64,000 nt of DNA from an uncultured Lachnospiraceae bacterium (lineage in GTDB: Bacteria; Bacillota; Clostridia; Lachnospirales; Lachnospiraceae), in contig CANOCU010000010.1 in assembly GCA_947564645.1 (NCBI GenBank), positions 1 to 64,000 on the forward strand. The letters are read 5' to 3'. Made by a program: the position numbers and the translations under genes. Shown piece after piece: positions 17,678 to 26,861 of the stretch. Numbering within the stretch: the stretch's first letter is position 1; every line of letters begins with the position of its first letter. The notes beneath the pieces are model-generated. The model was not told the origin of the DNA and ran no database searches. It saw only the letters and a program-made list of their open reading frames with translations.

Positions 17678-18811
17678 TCACCTCCCGAAGCACTTCCTCA
17701 CCGTGCGGATGATCTCATCCATATCCTTTGCAGTATTCTTCACATCACTCGGCAGACAAAGCCCTCTGTTAAAAATATCTTCTCCCACGCTGGCGCCGTC
17801 CGCATTATGCGCCATGAAATCATATTCCGCAAACACAGGCTGTAAATGCATCGGTTTCCAGATCGGTCTGGATTCCGCATTGATCTCTTCCAGAGCATCC
17901 ATCACCCTGTCCGGTGTCACGCTGCATCCTGCATCCATCACCATGCAGGAAAGCCAGCAGTTGGCATCCCCGTCCGGGTTCAGCGGATTCATGGAAATCT
18001 CCGGTATATCCGCGAAAGCCTCCCTGTACTGACTGTAAATCTCCTTCTTCCGGGCCTTATGTTCCTCCAGATGCAGAAGCTGTCCTCTGCCGATCCCGGC
18101 CGTGACATTACTCATCCTGTAGTTATAACCGATCTCCGAATGCTGGTAATGCCTGGCAGGATCTCTGGATTGTGTCGCATAGAAGGTCACCTTCTTCGCC
18201 GCTTCCTCACTGGCCGACACGAACATACCGCCGCCGGACGTGGTGATGATCTTATTGCCGTTAAAAGAATAGATCCCGTATCTGCCGAACGTACCCGTAT
18301 GACGTCCTTTGTAGGTACTGCCAAGTGATTCCGCCGCATCCTCGATCAAAGGCACATGATGTTCCTCGCAGATCGCCATAATCTCATCCAGTCTGGCCGG
18401 CGTGCCATACAGATGCACACAGATCACAGCCTTCGGGTGAGGGTATTTCTCAAATGCCCTGCGCAGCGCTTCAGGCGACATATTCCAGGTATCCGGTTCC
18501 GCATCGATGAATACCGGTTCTCCGTTCTCATATACGATCGGATTGCAGGATGCCGAGAACGTCAGATCCGACACAAACACCTTATCCCCCTGCCTGACTC
18601 CCAACAGCTTAAGAGCCATGTGGATCGCCGCCGTACCTGAACTGAGCGCCGCTGCATGCCCGCAGCCCGTGTAAGCCGCCACCTCTTTCTCAAAAGCATT
18701 CACATTGGGCCCCAGAGGAGCCACCCAGTTGGTGTCAAATGCCTCCTGTACATATTTCTGTTCCTCGCCATGCATGGTGGGGGACGATAAATAAATCCGT
18801 TTTCTGTCCAT
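17678..18811 (-). CDS. pglE: PLP aminotransferase of the DegT/DnrJ family, PglE-like
   Basis: 377-residue sugar aminotransferase that would convert UDP-4-keto-6-deoxy-GlcNAc to the 4-amino sugar using glutamate and PLP. The PLP lysine is in SFNGNKIITTSGGG, the PLP-ring aspartate in PLIEDAAESLG, and LSSGTAAIHMAL is the substrate/phosphate loop. RMSNVTAGIGRGQL and the C-terminal RPIWKPMHLQPVF are typical of PglE/LegC-like enzymes. It lies directly upstream of pglC and downstream of pglF, the order expected for a UDP-bacillosamine-type route. Confidence 0.92.
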   Translation of the reverse strand: MDRKRIYLSSPTMHGEEQKYVQEAFDTNWVAPLGPNVNAFEKEVAAYTGCGHAAALSSGTAAIHMALKLLGVRQGDKVFVSDLTFSASCNPIVYENGEPVFIDAEPDTWNMSPEALRRAFEKYPHPKAVICVHLYGTPARLDEIMAICEEHHVPLIEDAAESLGSTYKGRHTGTFGRYGIYSFNGNKIITTSGGGMFVSASEEAAKKVTFYATQSRDPARHYQHSEIGYNYRMSNVTAGIGRGQLLHLEEHKARKKEIYSQYREAFADIPEISMNPLNPDGDANCWLSCMVMDAGCSVTPDRVMDALEEINAESRPIWKPMHLQPVFAEYDFMAHNADGASVGEDIFNRGLCLPSDVKNTAKDMDEIIRTVRKCFGR

Positions 18812-18862
18812 AATGCTTCCTGCTCCTTTCGCAGTGGTACGTTCCGATGCCTGCCGCAGCGG

Positions 18863-20737
18863 TCAACTATCCTCAGGGCTGTGGTACGTCGGCACGATCT
18901 TCTTTAACAGCGGCCTGATATCCGAACTCTCTATCTGGCACTCATCCTTTAACTCTTTCAGCTGCATGAAAAATTCGTGTTCATCCAGTTCGATCGGCTT
19001 GCCGATGTGGATCATGCGGTTCGCCGTATCTTTCATCCCTTCTTCTTCCATCAGCAGTTCTTCGTACAGCTTCTCTCCCGGACGAAGCCCTGTAAATTCG
19101 ATCCTGATGTCCTCTCCCACACGGTAGCCGGACAGCTTAATCAGGTTCTCTGCCAGAGTCAGGATCTTGACCGGTTCTCCCATATCCAGCACGAAGATCT
19201 CTCCGCCTTTGGCATAGGCCCCGGCCTGCAGCACCAAAGAGACTGCCTCCGGGATCGTCATGAAATAACGGATGATCTCGGGATGCGTCACGGTCACCGG
19301 GCCGCCGGCCGCGATCTGTTTGCGGAACAGCGGAATTACACTGCCGTTGCTGCCCAGCACATTGCCAAACCGCACTGCCACAAACTCCGTCTCGTAATGC
19401 TTGTCAAAGGTCTGAATGATCATCTCACAGATGCGCTTACTGGCCCCCATGATATTCGTGGGATTCACCGCCTTATCCGTGGAGATCATGACAAAGCGCT
19501 GCACACCGCTCATAGCCGCCGCCTGCGCGGTCTTAAAGGTGCCGAACACGTTATTCTTTACCGCCTCGGTAGGGCTGTCCTCCATCAACGGCACATGTTT
19601 ATGAGCCGCTGCATGATACACGATATCCGGCCGGTAAGTCGAGAAAATATAATTCATGCGGTTGGTATTACGTACCGATGCGATCAGTACTACCAGATTG
19701 AGCTCCGGATATTTCTTCTTCAGTTCCTGTTGGATATCATAAACCGAATTTTCATAAATATCCACGATCACCAGCTGTTTGGCCTTATGGGCGGCGATCT
19801 GTCTGCACAATTCGCTGCCTATGGAGCCGCCTCCTCCCGTGACAAGAACCACCTTACCCTGCACATAACCGAGGATCGAATCCATATCCACGCTGATCGG
19901 ATCCCTGCCAAGCAGGTCTTCCACTTCCACATCCCGCAGTTTGCTCACGTTGACTTCCCCGTTTACAAGCTGGTACATGCCCGGCAGCGAACGCAGCTTG
20001 CAGTTCGTGTCCTTACAGATCTCCAGGATCCCTCTGATCTCTGCCCGGGGTGCCGAAGGCATCGCCACAATGATCTCGTCCACATCATAGATGTCCGCAC
20101 ATTCCACGATCTTGTCCCGTCCGCCGACGACCTTAATGCCCTGGATATATCTTCCCCATTTTCCCTTGTCATCATCGATGATGCACTTGATGACCATGGT
20201 GGAGAAGTTACTGTTCACGATCTCCTTGATGATCAGGTTCGCCGCTTCTCCGGCACCGATCACCATCACCGAAATCAGATTCTTCTTATTCTGCTGCTTG
20301 TGTTTCAATCCCCGGAAAAACCGGTAAGAAAACCGGCTGGCAAAGATACAGACTACCAGAGACGCCAGGTAGGCGACATAGTAACTTCTCGGCACAGCCT
20401 GAGTCATGATCTTAAAAAACTGCAGGCCGATGCCGTTCACCAGAGTTGACAGCACACAGGCCACCACAATATTCTGCAGTTCCGTCTCTCCCGCAAAGGC
20501 CCACAGGCTGCTGTACAGATGCATGATATAGAAAATAACTAACGTCACGGGAATATTGATCGGCATAAAGAGCTCGATCGGGCGCATGAAATGATCCGGA
20601 ATGGAATCCAGATGAAAATCATACCGCCACAGGATCGCCATATAACTGGCAATCCAGATACTGATGATATCATAAATGATCAGGCAGGTTCTTCTGTAAA
20701 ATAATTTTGCATTAAAAGGTCTTCTTTTCTTTTCCAT
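18863..20737 (-). CDS. pglF: UDP-GlcNAc 4,6-dehydratase, membrane-bound PglF/CapD type
   Basis: 624-residue protein with four N-terminal membrane segments (to about residue 125), a first CoA-binding-like Rossmann domain (SVMVIGAGEAANL) and a C-terminal SDR dehydratase domain. The second NAD loop is VTGGGGSIGSELCRQ. The active-site region STDKAVNPTNIMGASKR has Met in place of the usual Tyr before the Lys, as in PglF/WbpM. It makes UDP-4-keto-6-deoxy-GlcNAc for the aminotransferase encoded 51 bases downstream. Length and order are normal. Confidence 0.93.
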   Translation of the reverse strand: MEKKRRPFNAKLFYRRTCLIIYDIISIWIASYMAILWRYDFHLDSIPDHFMRPIELFMPINIPVTLVIFYIMHLYSSLWAFAGETELQNIVVACVLSTLVNGIGLQFFKIMTQAVPRSYYVAYLASLVVCIFASRFSYRFFRGLKHKQQNKKNLISVMVIGAGEAANLIIKEIVNSNFSTMVIKCIIDDDKGKWGRYIQGIKVVGGRDKIVECADIYDVDEIIVAMPSAPRAEIRGILEICKDTNCKLRSLPGMYQLVNGEVNVSKLRDVEVEDLLGRDPISVDMDSILGYVQGKVVLVTGGGGSIGSELCRQIAAHKAKQLVIVDIYENSVYDIQQELKKKYPELNLVVLIASVRNTNRMNYIFSTYRPDIVYHAAAHKHVPLMEDSPTEAVKNNVFGTFKTAQAAAMSGVQRFVMISTDKAVNPTNIMGASKRICEMIIQTFDKHYETEFVAVRFGNVLGSNGSVIPLFRKQIAAGGPVTVTHPEIIRYFMTIPEAVSLVLQAGAYAKGGEIFVLDMGEPVKILTLAENLIKLSGYRVGEDIRIEFTGLRPGEKLYEELLMEEEGMKDTANRMIHIGKPIELDEHEFFMQLKELKDECQIESSDIRPLLKKIVPTYHSPEDS

Positions 20738-20739
20738 AG

Positions 20740-23229
20740 TTACACCGCCTTTCGGCTGTCAAACAGCAGAGGTGCAAGCGCAAGCAGCAGGCAGCAGGCA
20801 ATCGGGCAGCAGGGATGGAAAATCCACTCTGTCAGTCCGGCCACCGCAAAAAGGAGCAGGATCGCCATCGGCAGCGCCGCACAGACCCTGTCCTCCTTGT
20901 GCCTGTGATAATAAAGCGCTGCCTGAACAAACGTACCAATACCCAGCAAAATAAACACCGCACCTACATAGATGCCATGATCATAGGCGGTCTGAAGATA
21001 GATATTGTGCGCATGGACGATATAATTACCGTTCGGCTCCATGATACCCATGTCTTCATGACCGGCCTTATTTAAATTCTTATAATATACCCTGAAGATC
21101 TCCATACGGCCGTTCGTATAGGAATATTCGTCATCCGCCTCTTTTGTACCGTTTCCTCCTGCCGTGTCTTCCGTCGAAGCGACCAGGATCTTCGTCCGAT
21201 CCTCAAACAATGCATTGTGAAATCTCTGTTCCTCGTCCAACCGGGCAATATTACCGGCTCTCACACACTTCTCGTCCGGCATTCCCAACACCTTCATCTG
21301 GAAGACCTGCACGAATCGCTGGATCGTAATATAATAATTGGAATCCATCACCCTGCCGTGTACGATCTCCTCCGGAATCTCTTCGATCTCATGCAATTCG
21401 GGTCTGGCCTTGACAGAAGGCACGATCCTCTGCGCCGTAAAGACCACCGGGAAACATAGCACCACCGCAAGCGCCATCATGCCGATACCGCTAAGCAGGC
21501 TCTTCATTCTGTGCCGCATCCCCAGGCATACTGCGGGAATGACTATCACCGCCATGGCCGCGATTGCCAGATAGCCTGTCCTGGACAGCGTGAAGAGCAG
21601 ATAGACAGACGAGACTCCCAATACGAACAGCTCCTTATATACAGCGGCAAGATGCGGATTTCTCCTGTAGGCATCCAGAAATTTCACCAGCGCCGCACAG
21701 ACCACGAGCGCCAGATAAACCGCCGAGATCGTCACCGTATGGAAAATAAACGGATATCTGTAATATTGATAGAACATATAGGGCCTGTGAAGCAGGCAGT
21801 AAAGTACCATCGCTCCGAAATGAAACAATATCCCATTACAGATATTTCGCAAAAGCGCACTCTTCTTCTCCCAGGCCGCCATATTCAGATAGTAAAGCGT
21901 GAACGCACAGACAAGATACACCGGCCAGCCCCTTGTGTTGCGGTACCAGACAATCAATCCGAAAAATACGCCCACAAGCAGACCATACCAGACGGATACC
22001 TTCCCGATCCTTCTTTGCAGGGCGAAACGGATCGTACCGATCAGGATAAGCCCTGCCAGGATCCCCACCCAGACCGTAAGCCCGATCACGGGAATATCCA
22101 GTTCTTCCGGCTCTTTAAGGGCCGCCACGGCCTGCTGATAGTATCGATATCCCACGATACCCGCGACCACGCAGTAAATTAGATTTACGATATTAAAAAG
22201 ATCCTTCGCCTTATAGGTAACAAGCACGGCCAACGCCAGATAGATCAACATCTGCCGGTAGGCCACGGTATGATGCAGCTCAAACAGACCGTTCATGTAA
22301 TTACAGCACGCCCATATGGCGCCCGCAAACAACGCCGCCTGCAAGTAATTCTGCCAGTTGTCACGCACAAGACGCACGAGCGTCCGGTCCGACGCAAAAC
22401 CGGTCCGGTCATGATTGACCGCATAGAATAACAGCGCCATGGCGATCAGAATGCTGCACTCATAGAATACGATGGACACCGGATCCGTCGTAAACAGCTG
22501 AAACGGCCAAACCGTCACAAATGCCGCCACGCCCGCAATCGCGATCAGCGGATTTAACACTGCCTTCACGATCTTTTCCACCGTGACCAGTCCGTTTCTT
22601 TCCGGATGCTTTCCGTAGTATCTGCCCGTAAGGAAAGTGACTGCCGCTCCGAACAGCAAAAACAGAGCATCACATAATAATGTTTTGCCCTTACGAAGCG
22701 GTACTTCATACTCATAGGAAGCGATGATACAATGCTCTTCATCCTCCACATTCTCATAATAAAGCGTACCGTTATATGGATTGCCGGATGCCGCGGTATC
22801 CTCAAAAGCTACCCGGAACGGGGAATCAATCCCCTGCAGCAAATAATAATAGGGTTTACCGACTTCCGTATCAATATTGATCTGTACCCTGCAGTCGCCC
22901 GGTATGGCCTCCATACCCTCCGTATTGATCACCTGCTGCATGATCATCTGCATGGCAGCGTCATACAACACGAAGTTGAACTCTCCTCCAACCGTCCCCT
23001 GCGTGAAATAAATATTGATGTTCTTCAGCCTGTCATACTGTGCGACAAACATCTGCTGCACTGCATGTCCCTCTACGATCTCTCCGGATTCCATCACGAT
23101 CTGCCTGTTACTGTCCGAGACCACGGTCTCATTCACCAGGCGCAAGGGCCACAGCATCAACACCACACACAGTACGATCACCCAGACCGTCCCGCAGATG
23201 GCCTGTCTTTTATTGATTATTCTATTCAT
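20740..23229 (-). CDS. O-antigen ligase/polymerase-like membrane protein with extracytoplasmic N-terminal domain
   Basis: 829-residue membrane protein. After an N-terminal membrane segment comes a soluble domain (about residues 35-180) rich in beta strands. A chain of about a dozen membrane segments follows, with a large outer loop late in the protein (about residues 640-740). The Wzy_C/O-antigen-ligase hallmark is NYIVHAHNIYLQTAYDHG, preceded by LSRTGYLAIAAMAVI. Family members polymerise or transfer lipid-linked glycans outside the membrane. It has its own apparent promoter (23308-23336). Polymerase versus ligase cannot be decided. Confidence 0.8.
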   Translation of the reverse strand: MNRIINKRQAICGTVWVIVLCVVLMLWPLRLVNETVVSDSNRQIVMESGEIVEGHAVQQMFVAQYDRLKNINIYFTQGTVGGEFNFVLYDAAMQMIMQQVINTEGMEAIPGDCRVQINIDTEVGKPYYYLLQGIDSPFRVAFEDTAASGNPYNGTLYYENVEDEEHCIIASYEYEVPLRKGKTLLCDALFLLFGAAVTFLTGRYYGKHPERNGLVTVEKIVKAVLNPLIAIAGVAAFVTVWPFQLFTTDPVSIVFYECSILIAMALLFYAVNHDRTGFASDRTLVRLVRDNWQNYLQAALFAGAIWACCNYMNGLFELHHTVAYRQMLIYLALAVLVTYKAKDLFNIVNLIYCVVAGIVGYRYYQQAVAALKEPEELDIPVIGLTVWVGILAGLILIGTIRFALQRRIGKVSVWYGLLVGVFFGLIVWYRNTRGWPVYLVCAFTLYYLNMAAWEKKSALLRNICNGILFHFGAMVLYCLLHRPYMFYQYYRYPFIFHTVTISAVYLALVVCAALVKFLDAYRRNPHLAAVYKELFVLGVSSVYLLFTLSRTGYLAIAAMAVIVIPAVCLGMRHRMKSLLSGIGMMALAVVLCFPVVFTAQRIVPSVKARPELHEIEEIPEEIVHGRVMDSNYYITIQRFVQVFQMKVLGMPDEKCVRAGNIARLDEEQRFHNALFEDRTKILVASTEDTAGGNGTKEADDEYSYTNGRMEIFRVYYKNLNKAGHEDMGIMEPNGNYIVHAHNIYLQTAYDHGIYVGAVFILLGIGTFVQAALYYHRHKEDRVCAALPMAILLLFAVAGLTEWIFHPCCPIACCLLLALAPLLFDSRKAV

Positions 23230-23307
23230 TCTCTATTCCTGATCTTTTGCCCAACGTCTCTTTTTGTCAATTTCCGCCTGTATTGACCCGCGGAAATTTC
23301 ACTGCTT

Positions 23308-23336
23308 AGTATATCACGATTGCATCTTTTTTACAA
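23308..23336 (-). promoter_or_regulatory. Sigma-A promoter inside the glycan operon
   Basis: On the minus strand TTGTAA (23331-23336), a 17-base spacer and TATACT (23308-23313) form a good sigma-A promoter. It overlaps the stop codon of the DUF6020-like gene and reads toward the ligase/polymerase-like gene. A 9-bp stem (AATTTCCGC with GCGGAAATT, 23269-23277 and 23290-23298) lies in the leader. It lacks a U-tract, so it is not a standard terminator. Confidence 0.7.
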
Positions 23337-25205
23337 CTCTTCCAACAGCATGGCTACAAACAGCGGCAGACCAAACCAGAAGATCAGCACATAGCGGGGC
23401 AGATACGTCGGCCCCAGGACCACAGTCAGCCAGATGAGCAGTATCATCAGATACGGAACCACGATATGATATTTCTTCCTGTACAACATGTAAGCAAACA
23501 CAAAAGCGATCCCCCAGAAGATCCCTCCCGGCGAATACAGCATCGAATAGATGGGCACCTTTTCCTGTGATATTTCAAGCGACAGTTTCCTGTATGCCTT
23601 ATCAAGCCAGGGAATCTTGCTGTCCCGATATCCCGGTTCCTCCACTTCATAGCCAAAATAAGAGCTGTCTGCGTATGTGAAAGTAAATACCTGATTGCCG
23701 GAGTAAACGTCAATCACCGTATCCGGATACCAGAATCCATAGGAATTCATAAGCCAGGCATTTACATAGGACAACGGCTTCTTCAGGCCGATCTTAAGCC
23801 ATAGCTTCGCATAGCGCGATTTGTTCCTGTCATAGACCTGGTTCTGGAAATGCACCTTCACCGGATCCGACAGTTTCGGATTATAGAGAACAAGCGCCTC
23901 CTCCGGCAGCACCTCATGCAGCGCTGCGATATCGTCCGGCTCAAAGACTTCCGGATTGAATTTGTAAGTGCGGGCCAGCTGTTGAATAGGAACCGTCAGG
24001 ATCTCCTGATTCTCCTCGTTTCTTGCATGCAGCGCAAGGACCAGCACACTGTTGATCAGGAAATAGGAGGCGAAGACAGCCGCCAGCAGAAGCAGCATCT
24101 TACGCAGATACGGCTTATCCCCCGCCTTCTTAAAGCTCCTGACATCCGGCAGTATCCTGCCGCCATAGAAGCATTTATTGACATAGAAAAGTAACACCGC
24201 CGCCATGACCGCAAAAGCATAAACGCCGTTCTTGCGAAACAGCATCATGGCCAGTGCGCTTAAGACAAAGAAAGCCATCTTCTTCCTGGACGCAAAGAAT
24301 GCTGCACCGTCGCTGCCAAGGTCGATCAATGACAGCACCAGCATCAGAAGCGCCGCCGTAAAAAGCGTATCCTTGGCCGAACAGAGCGTAAACATCACGA
24401 TCACCGGAAAGAAAGCAAAATAGAGCAGGGAAACGATCCTTACCCCCTTCGCCACCTTCCGCCTCCGCATAAAGATCAGCAACCAGGTAAAACAGCACGA
24501 TACGATCACCATCTGCACGATCATATAACAGGCAATCCCCAGATTATAAGAATCCGTTATCTTGTGCACGGCGCAGACGATACCGCCCAGCATCAACACA
24601 TGCACAAGCGGATGATGGGTCGTGAAATTCCTGGATGCCACCTGCAGCCATTCCTCCTGTGCGTCATAGACAAAGAAGCCCGGATACACCGCCAGAAGTA
24701 CCGGCAGCCAGCAAAGAAGCATAAAACAGCAGGTCAGCACATCTACGTATTTCACCGCGCCCGACGGCGTTACCGGCAGCTTGATATGCTGTGCGAGCCT
24801 GTTCTTCCTCTCCTCGATACCGCCCAGGAAATTCCAGAACTTCCGTACGAGGATCGTAAACAGACAGGTCAGTACGGGCAGAGATATCCACAGATGCCAG
24901 TCCTTGAAATTCACGTTGCCCACGGCCTCCAACTGAACGCCAAACAGCATTGCGATCGTAAAAAGGAACGACAAGATCCCCGCGATCACCCACCCCCTCT
25001 TATCCTGCCAGTCAATGGTATCCAGGGACCATCTGACCGCATAAATACACAGAAGCCAGATGAAGACCGAGAAAATACTGTTGGTAAAGCCCAGCGTATT
25101 CTCCTGCAGATTGAGGACCTGGGGAAAACACAAGATGCCCGCCGTGGCGATCACAAAGGCAATTGTATTTAATTTCAGTTTGATCTTAAATTCTTTTTCA
25201 TCCAT
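23331..25205 (-). CDS. DUF6020-like polytopic membrane protein, possible GT-C glycosyltransferase
   Basis: 624-residue membrane protein related to the one at 5074-6663. Shared landmarks are AVYPGFFVYDAQEEW (compare YFPGWLNNDAVWQ), THHPLVHVLML and SAKDTLFTAALL, then a long outer segment near residues 395-510 ending in PDTVIDVYSGNQVFTF. About twelve hydrophobic stretches are seen. The acidic outer loop suggests GT-C-type use of polyprenyl-phosphate sugars, which is inference. The next gene downstream starts after a 101-base gap with its own promoter. ATG chosen at 25205. Confidence 0.7.
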   Translation of the reverse strand: MDEKEFKIKLKLNTIAFVIATAGILCFPQVLNLQENTLGFTNSIFSVFIWLLCIYAVRWSLDTIDWQDKRGWVIAGILSFLFTIAMLFGVQLEAVGNVNFKDWHLWISLPVLTCLFTILVRKFWNFLGGIEERKNRLAQHIKLPVTPSGAVKYVDVLTCCFMLLCWLPVLLAVYPGFFVYDAQEEWLQVASRNFTTHHPLVHVLMLGGIVCAVHKITDSYNLGIACYMIVQMVIVSCCFTWLLIFMRRRKVAKGVRIVSLLYFAFFPVIVMFTLCSAKDTLFTAALLMLVLSLIDLGSDGAAFFASRKKMAFFVLSALAMMLFRKNGVYAFAVMAAVLLFYVNKCFYGGRILPDVRSFKKAGDKPYLRKMLLLLAAVFASYFLINSVLVLALHARNEENQEILTVPIQQLARTYKFNPEVFEPDDIAALHEVLPEEALVLYNPKLSDPVKVHFQNQVYDRNKSRYAKLWLKIGLKKPLSYVNAWLMNSYGFWYPDTVIDVYSGNQVFTFTYADSSYFGYEVEEPGYRDSKIPWLDKAYRKLSLEISQEKVPIYSMLYSPGGIFWGIAFVFAYMLYRKKYHIVVPYLMILLIWLTVVLGPTYLPRYVLIFWFGLPLFVAMLLEEL

Positions 25206-25220
25206 ATTATTTTACTGCTT

Positions 25221-26180
25221 TCATTCACTGCCAATATCATTTCGATAAGACTGTTCGTTAATGCATTCCCTGATCACGTACTGGGGAGAATTGTTGAGGG
25301 AAATGTAGATCCGGCCGATGTACTCTCCGATCAGCCCCAACATCAGCATGATCATACCGCCGATAAAGACGAGCGCCGCCATCAGGGCGCTGAACCCGAT
25401 CGGCACATCGGGTATGACCAGCTTCTTGATCACCGTATAGATCCCGTACAGGAAACCTGCACATGCCGTCATACAGCCCATGGCGGTGGCCACCCGCAGC
25501 GGCTTGATGCTGAAGGCTGTAAAACCGTTGAACCACAGGCCAAGCAGTTTGCCAAACGTATAGCCTGACACACCGGATTCGCGCTCCCTGTGCGCCACCT
25601 CCACATTGGCGATATTCTTCGTCGTGCGCAGGACCAGGCCGATCACATAAGGATAGGGATTCGTATAGCGCAGGATCTCATCCACCACAAACCGCCTGGC
25701 GGCAAAATAGCTGGACAGATACAGTTCCTTCGGCTTCCCCAACATGACTCTGGTCATCAGCTCATTGATCCTGCTGCCAAAATTGCGGAACCCGGAATGC
25801 TGCTTGTGCGCATACTTCGCATATACCACATCATATCCTTCCTCTATCTTAGACAACAGTTTGCCCACTTCATCCGCCGGCGTCTGTCCGTCATCATCCA
25901 GACATACGACCACTTCTCCGTGTGCATACCCAAGTCCTGCCATCAGCGCGGCGTGCTGCCCGAAATTTCTGGCAAGATTAACGCCGCACAAATCCGTCCG
26001 CTGTTTGCAGAGCCTGCGTATCACTTCGAAGGTATCGTCCGGAGAGCAGTCGTTGACCAGAATGATCTCATAACGATAGTCCGGTATCTGTTTCATCGCT
26101 GCATCCAGCTGTGCCACCACCTTGCCGATCATCTTAGCCGAGCGGTAGCAGGGTATTACAAAACTGACAAATTTATTCAT
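25221..26180 (-). CDS. GT2 polyprenyl-phosphate glycosyltransferase, GtrB/DPM-like
   Basis: 319-residue GT2 enzyme with a catalytic domain and two C-terminal membrane helices (about residues 230-290), the layout of GtrB and dolichyl-phosphate-sugar synthases. Motifs are FVIPCYRSAKM, LVNDCSPDDT, NLARNFGQHAALMAG and the metal-binding CLDDDGQTPADEV. It would transfer a sugar from a nucleotide to undecaprenyl phosphate. A GtrA flippase is encoded at 32906, and the many GT-C-like proteins of the locus could use the product outside the membrane. The sugar is unknown. Confidence 0.88.
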   Translation of the reverse strand: MNKFVSFVIPCYRSAKMIGKVVAQLDAAMKQIPDYRYEIILVNDCSPDDTFEVIRRLCKQRTDLCGVNLARNFGQHAALMAGLGYAHGEVVVCLDDDGQTPADEVGKLLSKIEEGYDVVYAKYAHKQHSGFRNFGSRINELMTRVMLGKPKELYLSSYFAARRFVVDEILRYTNPYPYVIGLVLRTTKNIANVEVAHRERESGVSGYTFGKLLGLWFNGFTAFSIKPLRVATAMGCMTACAGFLYGIYTVIKKLVIPDVPIGFSALMAALVFIGGMIMLMLGLIGEYIGRIYISLNNSPQYVIRECINEQSYRNDIGSE

Positions 26181-26241
26181 AGTTTACCACCATTCCGAAA
26201 CGTCACAAATTCCTGGTTCCTTTCCGCCTCCCGCAGGTCCT

Positions 26242-26787
26242 TCACGACTGCTGCTCACTGTCAGGATTCCTGCTGTTCCATGCTGCCTGATCGATCTCCA
26301 TAAAGCACACCTCGCGCTCACCCTGCCGTGTCGTCACCGTCTCCCGCCTGTCCGTCATACGGAATCCGGCATGTTCATAGCTCTTCATCGCGCCGATATT
26401 ATCCGCCAGAAACCGCAGGAAGACTTTGCGAAGCCTTAATCCGGTAAAAGCAAAGTCCAACGCCTCTCTCGCCGCCTGTGTGCCGTAGCCGCAGCCTCGC
26501 GCCTCCTTTTCACCGATAAAGATGCCATACTCCGCCTCGCCCTTTATTCTGTCGATATCGCGCAGATAGACGCTGCCGATCTCCCTGCCGTCAGACAGGC
26601 AGATGATGAACTGTGCCACCCGTCCTGTCTGCACCTGATCACGAATCCAGGATAAATGCCCTTCCGCGGTAAACAGTTCCTGATAAATGAAATTATTTCT
26701 CACAAAATCCTTGTTGCGCCAGGCAACGATTTTTTCCGTATCGTCAATCGTCATCGGACGCAGCCGTACCGTAAGCCGTTGCTCCAT
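26242..26787 (-). CDS. GNAT N-acetyltransferase, candidate PseH or WecD equivalent
   Basis: 181-residue GNAT protein of the RimJ/RimL-like group. VAWRNKDFVRNN near the N-terminus is also seen in sugar N-acetyltransferases, and the acetyl-CoA loop is EARGCGYGTQAA. DNIGAMKSYEHAGF closes the fold. The ATG at 26787, with AAGGAG upstream, was chosen over a TTG seven codons earlier. It is the only GNAT in the window, while two pathways (the WecE product dTDP-4-amino sugar and the PseC product) would need an N-acetyltransferase. Position near wecE favours the first; pathway completeness favours PseH. Confidence 0.82.
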   Translation of the reverse strand: MEQRLTVRLRPMTIDDTEKIVAWRNKDFVRNNFIYQELFTAEGHLSWIRDQVQTGRVAQFIICLSDGREIGSVYLRDIDRIKGEAEYGIFIGEKEARGCGYGTQAAREALDFAFTGLRLRKVFLRFLADNIGAMKSYEHAGFRMTDRRETVTTRQGEREVCFMEIDQAAWNSRNPDSEQQS

Positions 26788-26861
26788 ATTAAACTCGTCT
26801 CCTTGCAAAACGATTTTTCGTACATCCCGAACCCGCTGTTCCCTCAGAATGCCCGAACAAT

